DNA from: Cytidiella melzeri
Taxonomy: Eukaryota > Basidiomycota > Agaricomycetes > Polyporales > Irpicaceae
DNA length: 22,385 bases
NCBI GenBank assembly: GCA_022592445.1
Contig: JABYQR010000535.1
Coordinates: forward strand, 1-22,385
Direction: 5' to 3'
This document shows, piece by piece, positions 1 to 9,410 of the stretch. The position numbers were made by a program, and so were the translations under genes. How positions within the stretch are numbered: position 1 is the first letter of the stretch; every line of letters begins with the position of its first letter. Below the pieces are notes generated by a model, which was given only the letters and a program-made list of their open reading frames with translations, was not told where the DNA came from and did no database searches.

Positions 1-1429
1 CTGCTGGTACTTCTTTACTTTCTTCTCCGTTGTCTCCTTTGGTAGAGTCAGGCTTCCTAAGTTTTGTGTGAATCTTCTAGTGGCGTGAATGTAGCAAAAA
101 AGAGGGCACAGCGTCCTATTGTTGCTCAGAAGGTTTGGTATTGATCTGGCTGGTCATCCTAGCTCATATGTGAGGAAGTCCCGGTGTCTCTTGAAGGCCG
201 GAAAGTGCAAGAGGAAGTGCTCCACCATCTCCTGGGATATTTTGCAGGCTGGGCACAACGGCGAGGTCACTTTTCCGATTTGGTGGAGGTGTTTGTGCAG
301 TGGTGCGTGGCCAGTACATAACTGGAAAAGTAGGGCAGCATGCCGCCTGGGTAGCGAAGAGATGAGGTCGGCAAGACGGTCTGAGGGCAAACTTGGGTCA
401 ATCTTGTTCAGTCTGTGGTGTCGCGGTGAGTCATTCCAGAGCTGCCTCACTGCCTCCTTGAGATCCGCCGCTTTGAGCTGCTTGAGCTTGGACACACTAA
501 GTGGAAGGTCGTGTCTTAGTCTGCGTGGTAGCTGCACCAAGTCCGAGCCTCTTCCTTGCACTGCCTCCTTTGCCTGCTCATCTGCTGCTTTGTTTCTGTC
601 AACCCCGCAATGTTCTGGTACCCACCGTATGGTAAGCGCGAGGCTTGCGCTCCTGGTTTTCAGTTTCTTTGCCAGTCGGTGTATTCCATCTAGTAAGTAG
701 TGGGCTGGTCCGGGATCTGCAGACCTCGAGGCCATGATGGCTGCTTTGTTGTCTAGTGCAAGGAAGGTGCGCCCTTCTGTGCATGCCCCAGCAGAGGAAA
801 GTAAATGTAGGCCTAAGAGAATCCCCACCAGTTCCGCCTTGTAGACTGTGTGTTGGTCTGAGCTCCCCAGGTGATGCCTGAGTATTTTCCTCGACGTTTG
901 TCGTCTCCCGACAGTGTACATCACCGCTGCCGCTCCTACTCCTCCATCAATATCCGAGCCGTCTGTGTATATGTGATACTTAGCTTGTTGTCTCCACGCT
1001 TTGTTGCATTTCTCTCCCTCGTTCTTTTCGCCCTTTATCTCTGTTTTCAAGGTAGGTCGCCAGCCGGGCAAGGAGCAAACTGGGGCTATCTTTTCTATTT
1101 TCCTTGGGTTGAGTTGGTAGTGATGGAGGAGGTCGTGGATAGGGGGACGGTGTTTTATCACGTATGAGCGGCGCACCTGTGTGATATGTTTTGTGAGTGG
1201 GTGCGAGTCGGGGAGAGTGCAGATACGTAGCGCGGCTCTGTGACAGATTTTGTCTATGGTCATACGCATTGGCGGTAGGTTTGCGTGTACTTCCATCACG
1301 TTGGTTGCTGTTGTGCGCATTGCTCTGGTGATCAGGATGGCTGCCTGCCTTTGTATCTGTTCAAAACGCTTGACGTGGCCGAGAGATCCTCTTGCGTTTT
1401 GGCGGCTGGAGTCCGTGACTGGGGGGGGG
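1..1429 (-). pseudogene. LINE ORF2, connection region, RNase H and C-terminal zinc segment
   Basis: Downstream of the poly-C frameshift one frame stays open to a TGA at 154-156. It begins with the helical connection region (about 1420-1000). A type-I RNase H domain follows (about 980-560) with all four catalytic acids: Asp in YTDGSD, Glu in YKAELVG, Asp in LALDNKAA and Asp in KAADEQAK. The C-terminus holds CPACKISQEMVEHFLLHF; in related elements this is a C-x2-C...H...C zinc segment, and here Phe stands where the last Cys is expected. The TGA fits a C-to-T change in CGA (Arg), because reading through it continues without stops to base 1. RNase H removes the template RNA in the element's cycle (family knowledge). 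Confidence 0.87.
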
Positions 1430-2780
1430 CAATGAAAACGTCCGCGGCATACAACATGCTTGGTATGGCCATTGCTAGGTACAGTTTCTTGGCCATCGCT
1501 GCTGAGATGCCTCTTTTCGTGTTTGCCATGCGTTTGAAGAGGGCGAGCCATTGCTGGCCTTTGCCTATCGCCCTTGCCACCTGTTCTGTCCAACAGAGTT
1601 GGTAGTCTATGAGCACGCCTAGGAAGAGGTGAGACTTAGCTGGTTTGACCGTTGTGGTACCGAGGTTTAGTTCAGGTCCGAGGTCGCTTGCGTTCCTTTG
1701 ACAGTTTAGAAGCCCAAATTTCTGAGGGAGAATTGTGTGTTGTGTGTGTCTGCCCACTCAAACACTCCTCTGGCCTTAGACATGTAGTCCTTTCCTTCAA
1801 CTTCCCGTGTGCCTCACGGTAGCTCTCCCCCACCGCAACCACTGCTACGCCGTCTATGTTCCCCATTGCGTGTTGGCCCTGGGCTGGGACCGCCGCGTCT
1901 AGATTGCTCAAGTTGAAAATCTGGTAAGAGATTACCAACGTGGGGCAGCCCTGGTCCAGTCCTCCTGTGATGTCCAGAGGTTGCGAGACGTAGTTGTTGA
2001 AACAGAGCACCACCTTCTGCCCCTCCATTTTCTGCTTCATCCACTCCACTATCTTGGAGGGGAAGCCCCTGGTTTTCATGTTGTGGAAGAGTTGGGCTGG
2101 AGTGACGCTTGGAAACACCGCTTTGTTGTCTAGGAATAGGACCAACGTGTATTGACCTTTTCTCCACGTTGCTTTGATGGTTGAGATGACGTAGTGCAAG
2201 GAATCTGTTGTGGTGCAACCGGGTAAACCGAGGAAGTGATTGTTAAAAATGAGGGAAAGGGACTCAGCTTTCTTTGTGACTATTTGGGTCACACATGCCG
2301 CGAGGATCTTGGCTGTGCATGGGAGGAGTGCAATTGGGTGATATGTGTTTGGGAGCATGTGGTCCTTCCTACCTGGCTTTCTAAGGACTATTGTGCGCAC
2401 CGTTTTCCATTCCTCAGGGTATACCTTTAGCGTGAATGTGGCCTCAAATATTTGGTGCAGGAAGGGGAGGAGGGTATCGCTACAGTTGATGTATACCTTG
2501 TTTGGCAGGTCGTCGACTCCTGGCGCTTTGTACCATTTTGACAACTGTAGTATGCTCTGGACTAGGGCTCGCAGAAGAAAGCCGGGGCTGGGTAGACTTG
2601 GTTGTTTGCTGCATTGGGGTCGGGTCCTGGGTGAGGAAAAAAGGAGTCTTTCAGTACCTTACATTTTTCTTTGTTGGTCTCTACCAGCTGCGGGCGCTGG
2701 AGGTGGTTGGAGTACTGGAGGTGAGGGATACGCGCCTTGCTACTGTCTGTCTGCCCCCCTTTGATGTATTTGCTGAAGCT
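1430..2780 (-). pseudogene. LINE ORF2, reverse transcriptase domain (catalytic site mutated)
   Basis: This is the central reverse transcriptase of the LINE. Visible blocks are a linker (2780-2545, its own frame), APGVDDLPNKVY near 2520, LFLDNKAVFPSV (motif A with its Asp), and GGLDQGCP (motif B). The catalytic motif C reads GNIDGVAVV near 1854-1830, so the second Asp of the (F/Y)xDD box is Gly (codon at 1849-1851). The thumb region continues in another frame (about 1757-1430) with HLFLGVLID and ISAAMAKKLYLAMAIPSMLY. Frame changes fall near 2785, 2580 and 1720, and at the C9 run (G9 on the plus strand, 1421-1429). With the active site changed and the frame split, this RT cannot be functional as written. 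Confidence 0.85.
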
Positions 2781-3915
2781 TCACACCATGTCTGCCTTTA
2801 TCTCCTTGAGGTATGCATGCCAGTGTTCTGTTTTTGCCGCCTTGATTGCGCCTTGGTATGCGTTTCTCGCCTTGCGGTAGTCTTTGTGCGCTGGGTCCTG
2901 CGGGACGGCATGAGACTGATAGGACATGTGTGTAAGTCTGCTTACCTGATCTCGTTGCTTCGAGAGGTCCTTCGTCCTCCAGCACTTTGGGAGGGCGCTG
3001 GGTTTGCTCTGCGGGACTACCACTTTGCGCGTGAGCTGCAGACACGTTGTTACCTCTTTAAGGACCTTGTGGAAGTCCTCCTCAGATTCTATGTTTGAGT
3101 CTGGTATGTTTCTCTCTCCCAATTCCTGTATGAGCCTCCCTCTGAACTCGTCCCAGTCTGTGTCCCTCCAGTTCCATCTTGGTTTCTGTTTGATTTGTTC
3201 TGCCATGATTTGCAGTTCTGTACCAATGGGGTAGTGGTCTGTGTGAGGCAGCTTGAAGTGAGGGAAGGTCATGGAGTGGATGGTGTTCTCAGCTAGGTCT
3301 GGTGTGACAAAGACATTGTCTGGTCGCGTGTGGTTACCTGTGCCCCTCGCAATTAAGGTAGGTAGCTGTCCTGGGAGGATCTGCTCCATCTTGTAGGTGG
3401 CAAGTGCTTCCAGCAATGGAACTGCTGCGTCTAGGTACGTCTGCGTGGTGAGATGCGTGTTCTTGCTGAGTTCCCACATGGGGTGATGTCAGTTGAAGTC
3501 GCCTGCTAATCAGGTGTATGGTGTTGTTGTTTCTCTGGTCATTGTATATGTTGACAATAAGTATGAAGCCAATGGCCGTGCGCAGACGTATGATGACCGC
3601 GTTGGGCCTGTCTAGCAAGATTTGTTCCCAGGCGTCTGTGCTGAGTCGAGTGCTGACCAGAGTCACTGCTCTCGTGCTTCTCCCCCTGTCTGTCCAATCA
3701 TGATGCCTTGTGGGATATACAGCCCACCAAGAGTGAGACGTGGATGTGAATGTGTAACCGGGCTGCATGTACAGTTCCTGTGTGAGCATGATGTCGCAGT
3801 CATTTATCGAGATGATATGTAGAAAGGCTTGCTGTGCTATGTTCGACTTAGCTAGATTGATCTGCCATATGCGGAGGGTGTCCGTTGGACGTTGTTGTTG
3901 CGTTGTGTTGTTCAT
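2781..3915 (-). pseudogene. LINE ORF2, N-terminal AP-like endonuclease domain (broken)
   Basis: This is the N-terminus of LINE ORF2, an exonuclease/endonuclease/phosphatase-fold domain that nicks target DNA for target-primed reverse transcription. The ATG at 3913-3915 opens with LRIWQINLAKSNIAQQAFL, the typical start of fungal LINE endonucleases, followed by TQELYMQ, which holds the catalytic Glu. A GDFN motif survives, followed at once by a TGA at 3489-3491 where Trp is expected. GDFN is in a different frame from the first 130 codons, and spacing to the preceding NIYNDQ motif looks too short, suggesting a small deletion. Downstream, HTDHYPI carries the conserved Asp-His near the end of the fold. 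The rest is linker toward the RT. Confidence 0.82.
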
Positions 3916-3936
3916 GACAAGGGTACTGGTATGCTG

Positions 3937-5704
3937 TTACTTCCTGTGGTGGGGAGGAGTGGTTGTCGAGGTGGAGGGGAGTGATGCGGGGGTTGTGCAC
4001 AATGTAACATCTGTGCCCCCCCTCGGGCTCTGGAACAAGAGCGTAGTCTGTGTGTAGTGCGCAGGCTGGAAGGTACTCAACTGGGCCTGTCTCTTTTGCT
4101 GCACTCTGCTCCTCCTGTCCTGCACCTCTGTCCAGTTGTTGTCCAGGCCAATTCCACCTCGGCCACTGACTTCCCTGTCTCTCATGCCCTCGTACGGTTT
4201 GTCTGACCACTGGAACAATGCGTGGAGATCCTCTCTTTGCTGTGTGCCCTGCGCTCGAGGTTGCTGCTGTGTACCTGTCCTGCGGGTGTTGTCAAAGGTT
4301 TACCAGGAGGACGGATCGGAAGTGGTGGGGAAGAACTTGTACTTAGCTTTGGGCATTCTGGCGTGCAGTTCTGCTCTCTTGGCTAGGAACATTGGGCATG
4401 TTTGATCCCATGCTGCCTGTCCGTTCTGCTTGCAGTTGGAGCAGTGGTATTTGGCTGGGTCAGTAACTTTTCAATCTCTAGTGGGATGTGCTATGCTTCT
4501 GCAGTTACCACACGTGCTTTGAATGGCCTTGCAGTCCGCTGCTAAATGTCTTGTGCCAATCGTTTGACACTTGAGGCATCATTGGGGTTCAGGAAGATTT
4601 TTCCTTGCTTGCAGGGACTTACCGCAGACTGTGACGCCGTTCCTGATCATGCAATTTGCCATCTCTGCCGTGGCAACCTGTAGGGAGAGTAGGGCTGTCC
4701 TCTGTGACGGCGATTGTTTCTCCAGCAATTTTACCCATCTTGCTTCCGCTATTGAACCCTGTTCCCATTTGTTGTGCTCCTCCAGCTGTCTGATCGTGTT
4801 TTGGTCCTGGGCCGCAAAGTGTATGGGGGCAAATTTGTTCAATACCTGGTAGGTTCTGTTCTTCAGTAAAACCTCTCCTCCCCCTCCGAAGTGTTTGAGG
4901 AACTCCTTTTGTGTCTCCGCAGTGTTGGCCCATCTTGCGCTCTCCGTTGAGTTCATCTTGTACATGAGTCCTCTGTTAGCCAGCTGCCGCAGCCCTTTGA
5001 ACTTTATGTTCTCCGGGCTCTCATCATTTGGAGGGCCAAGTCTGCCTTCTGTAGCAGAATCTCTTCTGTGAGCAAGTCATCAGAGTCGCTTGCCGTATAC
5101 CCATCTATAATAATCTGCTTAGCTCTGGTTTCTGCCCGCGCTATTGTGCTGGCGTGTGCTGGTGGGAGGGTGGTGTTGCTTGCTAGTGCTGCCACCTGTG
5201 CGTACAAGGTCACAGATGTGCGGGAGGACAGCTGCGTGGTGTGCTCTTGGATTGACTTAGATGCCTGGGCAATTTTGTTTACGTTTGAGGCCAGTTTGTT
5301 TGGTTTGTCTGCCAGGGATGACGTGATTGTTGTAACTTTCTCGAGTGTGCTGCAGAGTTTGCTTGTGCTGTTGTTGATGCGCTGGATGGTGCGTTCTAAG
5401 TTCTCCTATACCGTTTTGCAATGAAGTGTGCTTGGTGTTCAAGTTCAATGGCTTTCACGTATTCTGCGAGCACTGTGATGCACTTCTTGGCCATGGCTGA
5501 CTTGGTGTTCCTGGCAATGTCCAGAAGTGCCGTGGTTAAGCCTTCAGTTGTGGGTGGGCCATCTGGTATTAGAGTCTGTTTCGTAAGGTAGACGTGAGCT
5601 TCTCCGAAAGAGAGGGGTGTGAGACTGGAGTTGTCAGGCTCGGAAGTTGTTGCCCCCAAACATCTGGGCTGTGCCCCACGCGTTGTTACTCCTGTCTTGC
5701 TCAT
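3937..5704 (-). pseudogene. LINE ORF1, Gag-like nucleic-acid-binding protein (broken)
   Basis: It would encode the RNA-binding ORF1 protein that coats LINE RNA. It starts at the ATG at 5702-5704. The frame breaks near 5400, continues in a second frame to about 5004, and in a third from about 5000 to 4579. A TGA at 4579-4581 interrupts EPQ/CLKC, probably a former CGA (Arg). Three zinc knuckles follow (about 4578-4420): the first is intact (CLKCQTIGTRHLAADC, C-x2-C-x6-H-x4-C); the second lost its last Cys to a stop; the third has Gln where His is expected. A Pro/Ser/Thr-rich tail ends at 3937, 22 nt before the ORF2 ATG. The knuckle pattern matches ORF1 of Tad-type elements by recall; the breaks are seen directly. 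Confidence 0.82.
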
Positions 5705-5710
5705 AGTGTC

Positions 5711-6398
5711 CCCACAAGTCTCACACTAAGTCTAAAGTTTATGTAAAGTAAAGTAATCTCTAGGTGTTTCCTGAGCTTCCGAGGTGTTCGTGGCCTCTCC
5801 GAGAGGGACTCCCAACCGTGAGAATTTTGTTGCCAGTGACAGTAAGAAGCAAGAAGAGTTCCCCATTCTCAACTTCAACAAGTCGTGCATTACATGGAAT
5901 CTGCCTAACACACAGTGTAAATTCTGGTGGTGGAGGAACAAGCTCCCGCTTGTACAAGTGGTAGATTGGCGGAGTAGTATAATAGGAGGGTAGTATTGAG
6001 TGGCACTCTAAGCTCGTGACTTAGAGGCCCAGGACCTTTGTGTTGGCACATGTCAGTCAGTCCTGGAACTAGGAATTGCTACTTTTTGTAGCTGTAGATT
6101 TTCTTGAGGCATGTTGTCCACTTTTACTGTTGGTATCACAGAGATTGTGGACTCTCCTATACTTTGTGGTGTTTCTTACATGCGCCATTATGTTTTTGCC
6201 GTATCATACCAATTGGTGTGAAGTCAAAGTTGCAAGTGGTCATACTTGTCTTGAATCACTTGTGGAGAATTTTGACTCACCTTTGACTTTTCCATTAGCA
6301 ATCCCCAGGACTTTTTCAAGGAAAGTGTTGTGGATTGAATACGACAACTTAAATCTTATACTTTTGATTCTTTCTTCTAGACTGTTATATTTTTGAAG
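5711..6398. other. Region between the LINE and host gene A; no convincing gene
   Basis: Short open frames exist on both strands. The most protein-like is a minus-strand frame at 5760-5957, with segments such as PPPPEFTLCVRQIPCNARLV and GELFLLLTVTGNKILTVG, which may be an exon remnant; I do not recognise it. From about 6360 the plus strand carries a pyrimidine-rich acceptor-like sequence ending CTTTCTTCTAG at 6380, 18 nt before the candidate ATG of host gene A, so a 5'-UTR or upstream coding intron may end here. The LINE 5' boundary could not be located. No RNA gene was seen. Confidence 0.4.
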
Positions 6399-7586
6399 AT
6401 GCCAAACAACGCTCGCTGCACTTCTTGTTGTGTCAACGCCTGCTTCGCTCCTGACACCCCCAATGAACCTTACCGTGTCCATGACTATACTTGGCTTGAC
6501 TGTATGGGTCACCTACTTGTCATGGAGATCAGGAGTACCACAGCGCCTATCTCCATCTTTATGAGTCGAACCAACGCACAGGATGCTAGGATCAATGTCA
6601 ACTATGTTGACAGGGATGGAGTTAGGCGTATGAAATTGATGGACTATAACCTTCTTGGTTGTCACGGCTGGGACAGGTTCGGGGAGAGTGATAGGCAAAG
6701 GCACCGTTGAGAGGTTAACCGTATCATCAATGAAGCCAATTGAGAGGCAGAATTTGCTTTGTAGAGACAAAGGCCACATGACGCCAGCACAGAAATCAGG
6801 GTGCATTAAACCTGTTGTTCTTACTGGGTTAATGCTGCACCTCCTCACCAATCTGTGTTGCCGTCTCACCCTCATCCTCATCGTCATCCTACTCCAATGT
6901 CACTGCTGTCTTATGTGAGTGCAGGATTATTGCTTTGTGACATGTTTACCCAAGCATTAAATAATCTTGCATCTCCACAGCTGTCTTCAACTATGGTCAA
7001 TCCGCCTACACCGGTCATTTCAGATATTGTTGACGGTATGACCAGTTTGAATATCAGTTCACCAGTCTCTAATAATTCTTCAGAACCTGTAGTCCAGGCT
7101 GCTCCGGCCGCCAAGCCTACACCAGTCCCGCCCTCCACTCCAACTACTCAGGAGGAGGGACAGGTTGAAGAAGCATTGTCAACGTTAACCGCTCCCCAAC
7201 CAATCACACCAGTCTTCACCTTCGACAACTGGGTTCACGTAGATTGTACTGATGCCAGGCCGGCTTTGCCCGTCTATTTGTGCGGTATGGTTTATGGCGT
7301 GGATGGACCGAAGGGGGAGGTATTCAGACTGGAGCAAGTTTGTTCAATCCTTGCCATGCAACACGTCAACCACCCCAACTATGTGCCCAATGAGCTGGTC
7401 ATGCGCCCTAGGGAACTTGTTGACACAATGGTTGTAAGTATGGGCAATCAATGCAAACACTATTGTGAGATGGTGGAGAAGTTGGAAGAGTTTTCACAGT
7501 CCCAGCAGATCAAGGAAATCATAGCCTGTGCACGCATCTACCTCAAACTCAAGAGGGGACAGTGGCTGGACTGTGATAACCTTTAG
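6399..7586 (+). CDS. Host gene A: unrecognised multi-exon protein (one frame break)
   Basis: I do not recognise this protein. The proposed start is ATG 6399-6401. Exon 1 (76 codons plus 1 nt) ends at a GTATGA donor, and a 49-nt intron (6628-6676, ending ACAG) joins it in frame to an exon reading SGRVIGKGTVERLTVSSMKP. Near 6826-6828 the frame must gain one base (ACTGGG to ACTGGGG) to continue into a Pro/His-rich linker (NAAPPHQSVLPSHPHPHRHP), so a single G may be missing. A second canonical intron (6915-6980, GTGAGT to CACAG) is optional because its 66 nt are in frame and stop-free. The C-terminal exon has a Ser/Pro/Thr-rich linker, then a folded-looking region (FTFDNWVHVDC, LPVYLCGMVYGVDGP, ending RGQWLDCDNL) and a TAG at 7584-7586. 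Third positions are rich in C/T. Exon boundaries are inferred. Confidence 0.55.
6628..6676 (+). other. Predicted intron, host gene A
   Basis: GTATGA donor, CAG acceptor, 49 nt, phase 1. Removing it joins GVRR to SGRVIGKG in frame and avoids the TGA at 6708-6710. An ACTATAAC sequence may serve as branch region. Predicted from sequence only. Confidence 0.5.
6915..6980 (+). other. Possible (retainable) intron, host gene A
   Basis: GTGAGT donor and CTCCACAG acceptor, 66 nt, phase 0. It contains no in-frame stop, so the reading frame is open with or without splicing. A CATTAAAT sequence upstream of the acceptor is a weak branch candidate. Confidence 0.4.
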
Positions 7587-7946
7587 AATATGTACTTCAT
7601 CCCGGTTGCGGAATTTTACACAGCAATGGAGGTCTTCAATGGTTGCAATCACTTAAGCCATCACTAGCTGATCTGGCTGACCCAGAGACGTATGGAGAAG
7701 AAGGAAGACTGGATGACTATCTTTCATAGGGAGGAAGAATCCAAAGGTAAAATGAAGGAGGCAAAGATCAAGCCTGTTGAGCTCAAGCCTTCTTTTGAGC
7801 CTGGATCATCTTCTCTTTGAACAGACTCTCTATAAGCAAATTGAACTATACCGCACACTGTATATCATAGAATATTGCAATGTGTACTGTTATACTTGTA
7901 ACAAACGGCTACTTTTCAGTAGCGTAGTCTGTATTGTACTTGTATT

Positions 7947-7964
7947 TCTCTCTCTCTCTCTCTC
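7947..7964. repeat. (TC)9 microsatellite
   Basis: Eighteen bases of uninterrupted TC, in AT-rich non-coding sequence downstream of host gene A. Confidence 0.95.
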
Positions 7965-8043
7965 TTGTTCTGCTTCAAGTCACGACCATCACGTAGCGCA
8001 TTCTGACAAACTTTTATGACTTTTCTTTACATAGTTTGTAATT

Positions 8044-8048
8044 TTGTA
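8044..8048. repeat. Target-site duplication TTGTA (left) of the solo LTR
   Basis: TTGTA precedes the LTR start and is repeated exactly at 8839-8843 after its end, as expected for 5-bp Ty3/gypsy integrations. Confidence 0.85.
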
Positions 8049-8067
8049 TGCCGTGAATGGCCCAACT

Positions 8068-8068
<1 letters not shown>

Positions 8069-8099
<31 letters not shown>
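8069..8099. repeat. T31 homopolymer inside the solo LTR
   Basis: Thirty-one consecutive T, at the place where intact LTRs read CCCTTAATTTTCGC. This is a local expansion, not a poly-A tail, because LTR sequence lies on both sides. Confidence 0.9.
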
Positions 8100-8101
<2 letters not shown>

Positions 8102-8773
8102 ATTTTACCTCTAGTTTTTACCTTTGAAACCAGGTTGAAACCTGGTAGCAATTCAGTTGCAACCCTCTCTGCACAAACCCCTTGCACGTCTATAAAGTGC
8201 CCGTATCACGTGGCTTAGATGCTCTACATGGTCATGTTACTTACTGCTACGTCACACTGGCACATGACTCAGTTTATGTAAGACCACATGGCTACAACCA
8301 CATGGCTCAGCCCATAGCTAGGGTTTGACATCATAGATACTGTTCACATGGACTCCTATTGTTCTTTCGCTATTGTTCTCTTTATGGAAGAGTGTTCTCA
8401 CAGGTGTGGGAATGGAATACAATAACTGGTCTCCTTTTAGATAGATTCTCTCATGAGTAGAGGTCTTGGCAGAGTCCAGACAATAGCAATTGTTCTCCTT
8501 TAGGTAGTTCTATTGTTCTTTGTTCACACGGCTTCTTGCAAAGCCTGCCCTTAACATGGTCTGTGTGCAGGTCCCTGAAGTCTATATAAGATGCTGCATG
8601 TATGCTCCTAGCCCCCCATCTCGACCTCTTGGTCTTTACTGGGCTAGGTCAGCAAACCCCCTCCTGTACTACATAGCTAGTAGTACCCAATACTAACTTG
8701 GTCTTTACTGGGCTAGATATCTGAATAAATTTGATAGCTGGTGAATGCATTGTGCTTCACGCCTGCCACCACC

Positions 8774-8791
8774 TTGTTGTTGTTGTTGTTG
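8774..8791. repeat. (TTG)6 run inside the solo LTR
   Basis: Six TTG units where the young LTRs read CTCCTCGTCG; a microsatellite born in the U5 part of the old LTR. Confidence 0.85.
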
Positions 8792-8838
8792 TCCACATTG
8801 TGTCCCTGTTTGTCACGTCGAGCCCTGTCTCTGTGTTA

Positions 8839-8843
8839 TTGTA
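8839..8843. repeat. Target-site duplication TTGTA (right) of the solo LTR
   Basis: Exact copy of 8044-8048. Confidence 0.85.
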
Positions 8844-8941
8844 CTCTGGCTTCTCTAGCGTGTATAAATTCCGGAGTACGCCTCTTTGACTCAGAGAACT
8901 TTTGTGACATTGATAGTGTTGCAAAACCCTGTGATAAGTAA

Positions 8942-9410
8942 TTGTGCCCAAACCGCTATATATATCTGTTTGAAGCAGATCCAAACAAAGTTTTTAGAGT
9001 AATTGCATTGGTAACACAGGACAGCTATCTTGAACCTTTCAAATATCAGGAAGAACTCATTGGAGGTTACAAAGGATCTGTACTGCATCTCAACATACCT
9101 GCATTGATCACTGCATACTTCCAAAACTTGGCAAATTGTCGAGAATCAGAACTACAGAACAACAAACCAGAAGTAGTAATTGATCAGGAACCATCAGAGA
9201 TCATCACAGGCACAACTTACATTGGTGACACATTCAGTCAATGTCTAGATAAGAACTCAGAGAGTAGTGGTTGTGAAATGTTGTGAACCAATTGAATGCA
9301 GTGCTTGCTGCCAATGCAACCATGTACTGTTGATGTCTGAACTGCCTCACCCCCATTGCAACTGCCACAGGCTATGTTCTGATTGTAACTCCTGCTTAGA
9401 TAGCAACTAA
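8942..9410 (+). pseudogene. Unrecognised coding remnant with a Cys-rich end
   Basis: An open frame to 9286 reads segments such as YLEPFKYQEELIGGYKGSV and LHLNIPALITAYFQNLANC; it has no ATG, and an acceptor-like TTTTTAG near 8996 may mark an exon start. Shifting by one base near 9266, the next frame (9267-9410) gives 47 codons with 11 Cys and several His (KCCEPIECSACCQCNH, then HCNCHRLCSDCNSC) before a TAA. Such spacing suggests zinc binding. I recognise no family. It could be the last exons of a decayed host or transposon gene. The frame switch does not match a simple one-base loss and could also be a small intron. Confidence 0.35.

Larger units (their letters stand above)
1..5710 (-). mobile_element. 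Decayed non-LTR retrotransposon (Tad-like LINE), 3' end outside the window
   Basis: On the minus strand the order is ORF1 (Gag-like, zinc knuckles), then ORF2 with an endonuclease, a reverse transcriptase, RNase H and a C-terminal Cys/His segment. This is the layout of Tad-clade LINEs of fungi (family knowledge). Coding potential is spread over several frames with stop codons, so this is an old, inactive copy. The first ORF1 codon is the ATG at 5702-5704; the true 5' end cannot be fixed but lies close upstream. Coding sense continues to base 1, so the 3' UTR and tail are missing from the window. No target-site duplication can be checked. It is more decayed than the Ty3 copies to the right. 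Confidence 0.9.
7587..8048 (+). other. 3' flank of host gene A, possible further coding, (TC)9 tract
   Basis: Directly after the TAG the same frame reads NMYFIPVAEFYTAMEVFNG and then stops. Another frame (about 7665-7820) reads a Lys/Glu-rich segment (RRMEKKEDWMTIFHREEESK) that ends SSL at a TGA. These look coding, so the gene may extend here through an intron or a missing base. From about 7830 the sequence is AT-rich and UTR-like, with a pure TC dinucleotide run at 7947-7964. The target site of the solo LTR (TTGTA, 8044-8048) ends this stretch. Confidence 0.4.
8049..8838 (+). mobile_element. Old solo LTR of the same Ty3/gypsy family
   Basis: It aligns along its whole length with the LTRs at 11616-12371, 18519-19272 and 20095-20850, in plus orientation, but is visibly diverged. 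It starts TGCCGTGAATGGCC (cf. TGTCATGGATGGCC in the young copies) and ends GTGTTA (cf. GTGTCA). It keeps the TATA box (about 8583), the ATCTCGACCT start motif (8618-8627), the flanking 20-nt repeats and an AATAAA. Its intron donor is GTCAGC instead of GTAAGC and its CRE is TGACATCA. A T31 run (8069-8099) and a (TTG)6 run (8774-8791) expanded inside it. With perfect TSDs and no internal sequence on either side, it is a solo LTR left by LTR-LTR recombination. Confidence 0.92.

Noticed and set aside
119..700. Long plus-strand open frame over the LINE
   Set aside because: It overlaps the RNase H and C-terminal region on the opposite strand, where the motifs are clear; shadow frame.
5960..6060. 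Possible tRNA in the region left of host gene A
   Set aside because: No cloverleaf with a proper T-loop (GGTTCRA) and acceptor stem could be formed by eye.
6513..6887. Minus-strand open frame opposite host gene A
   Set aside because: It reads fairly protein-like, but the plus strand has a fitting ATG, C/T-rich third positions and in-frame introns, so the plus strand was preferred.
8069..8099. T31 run as the poly-A tail of a retroposed gene on the minus strand
   Set aside because: LTR sequence continues on both sides in the expected order, so it is an expansion inside the solo LTR.
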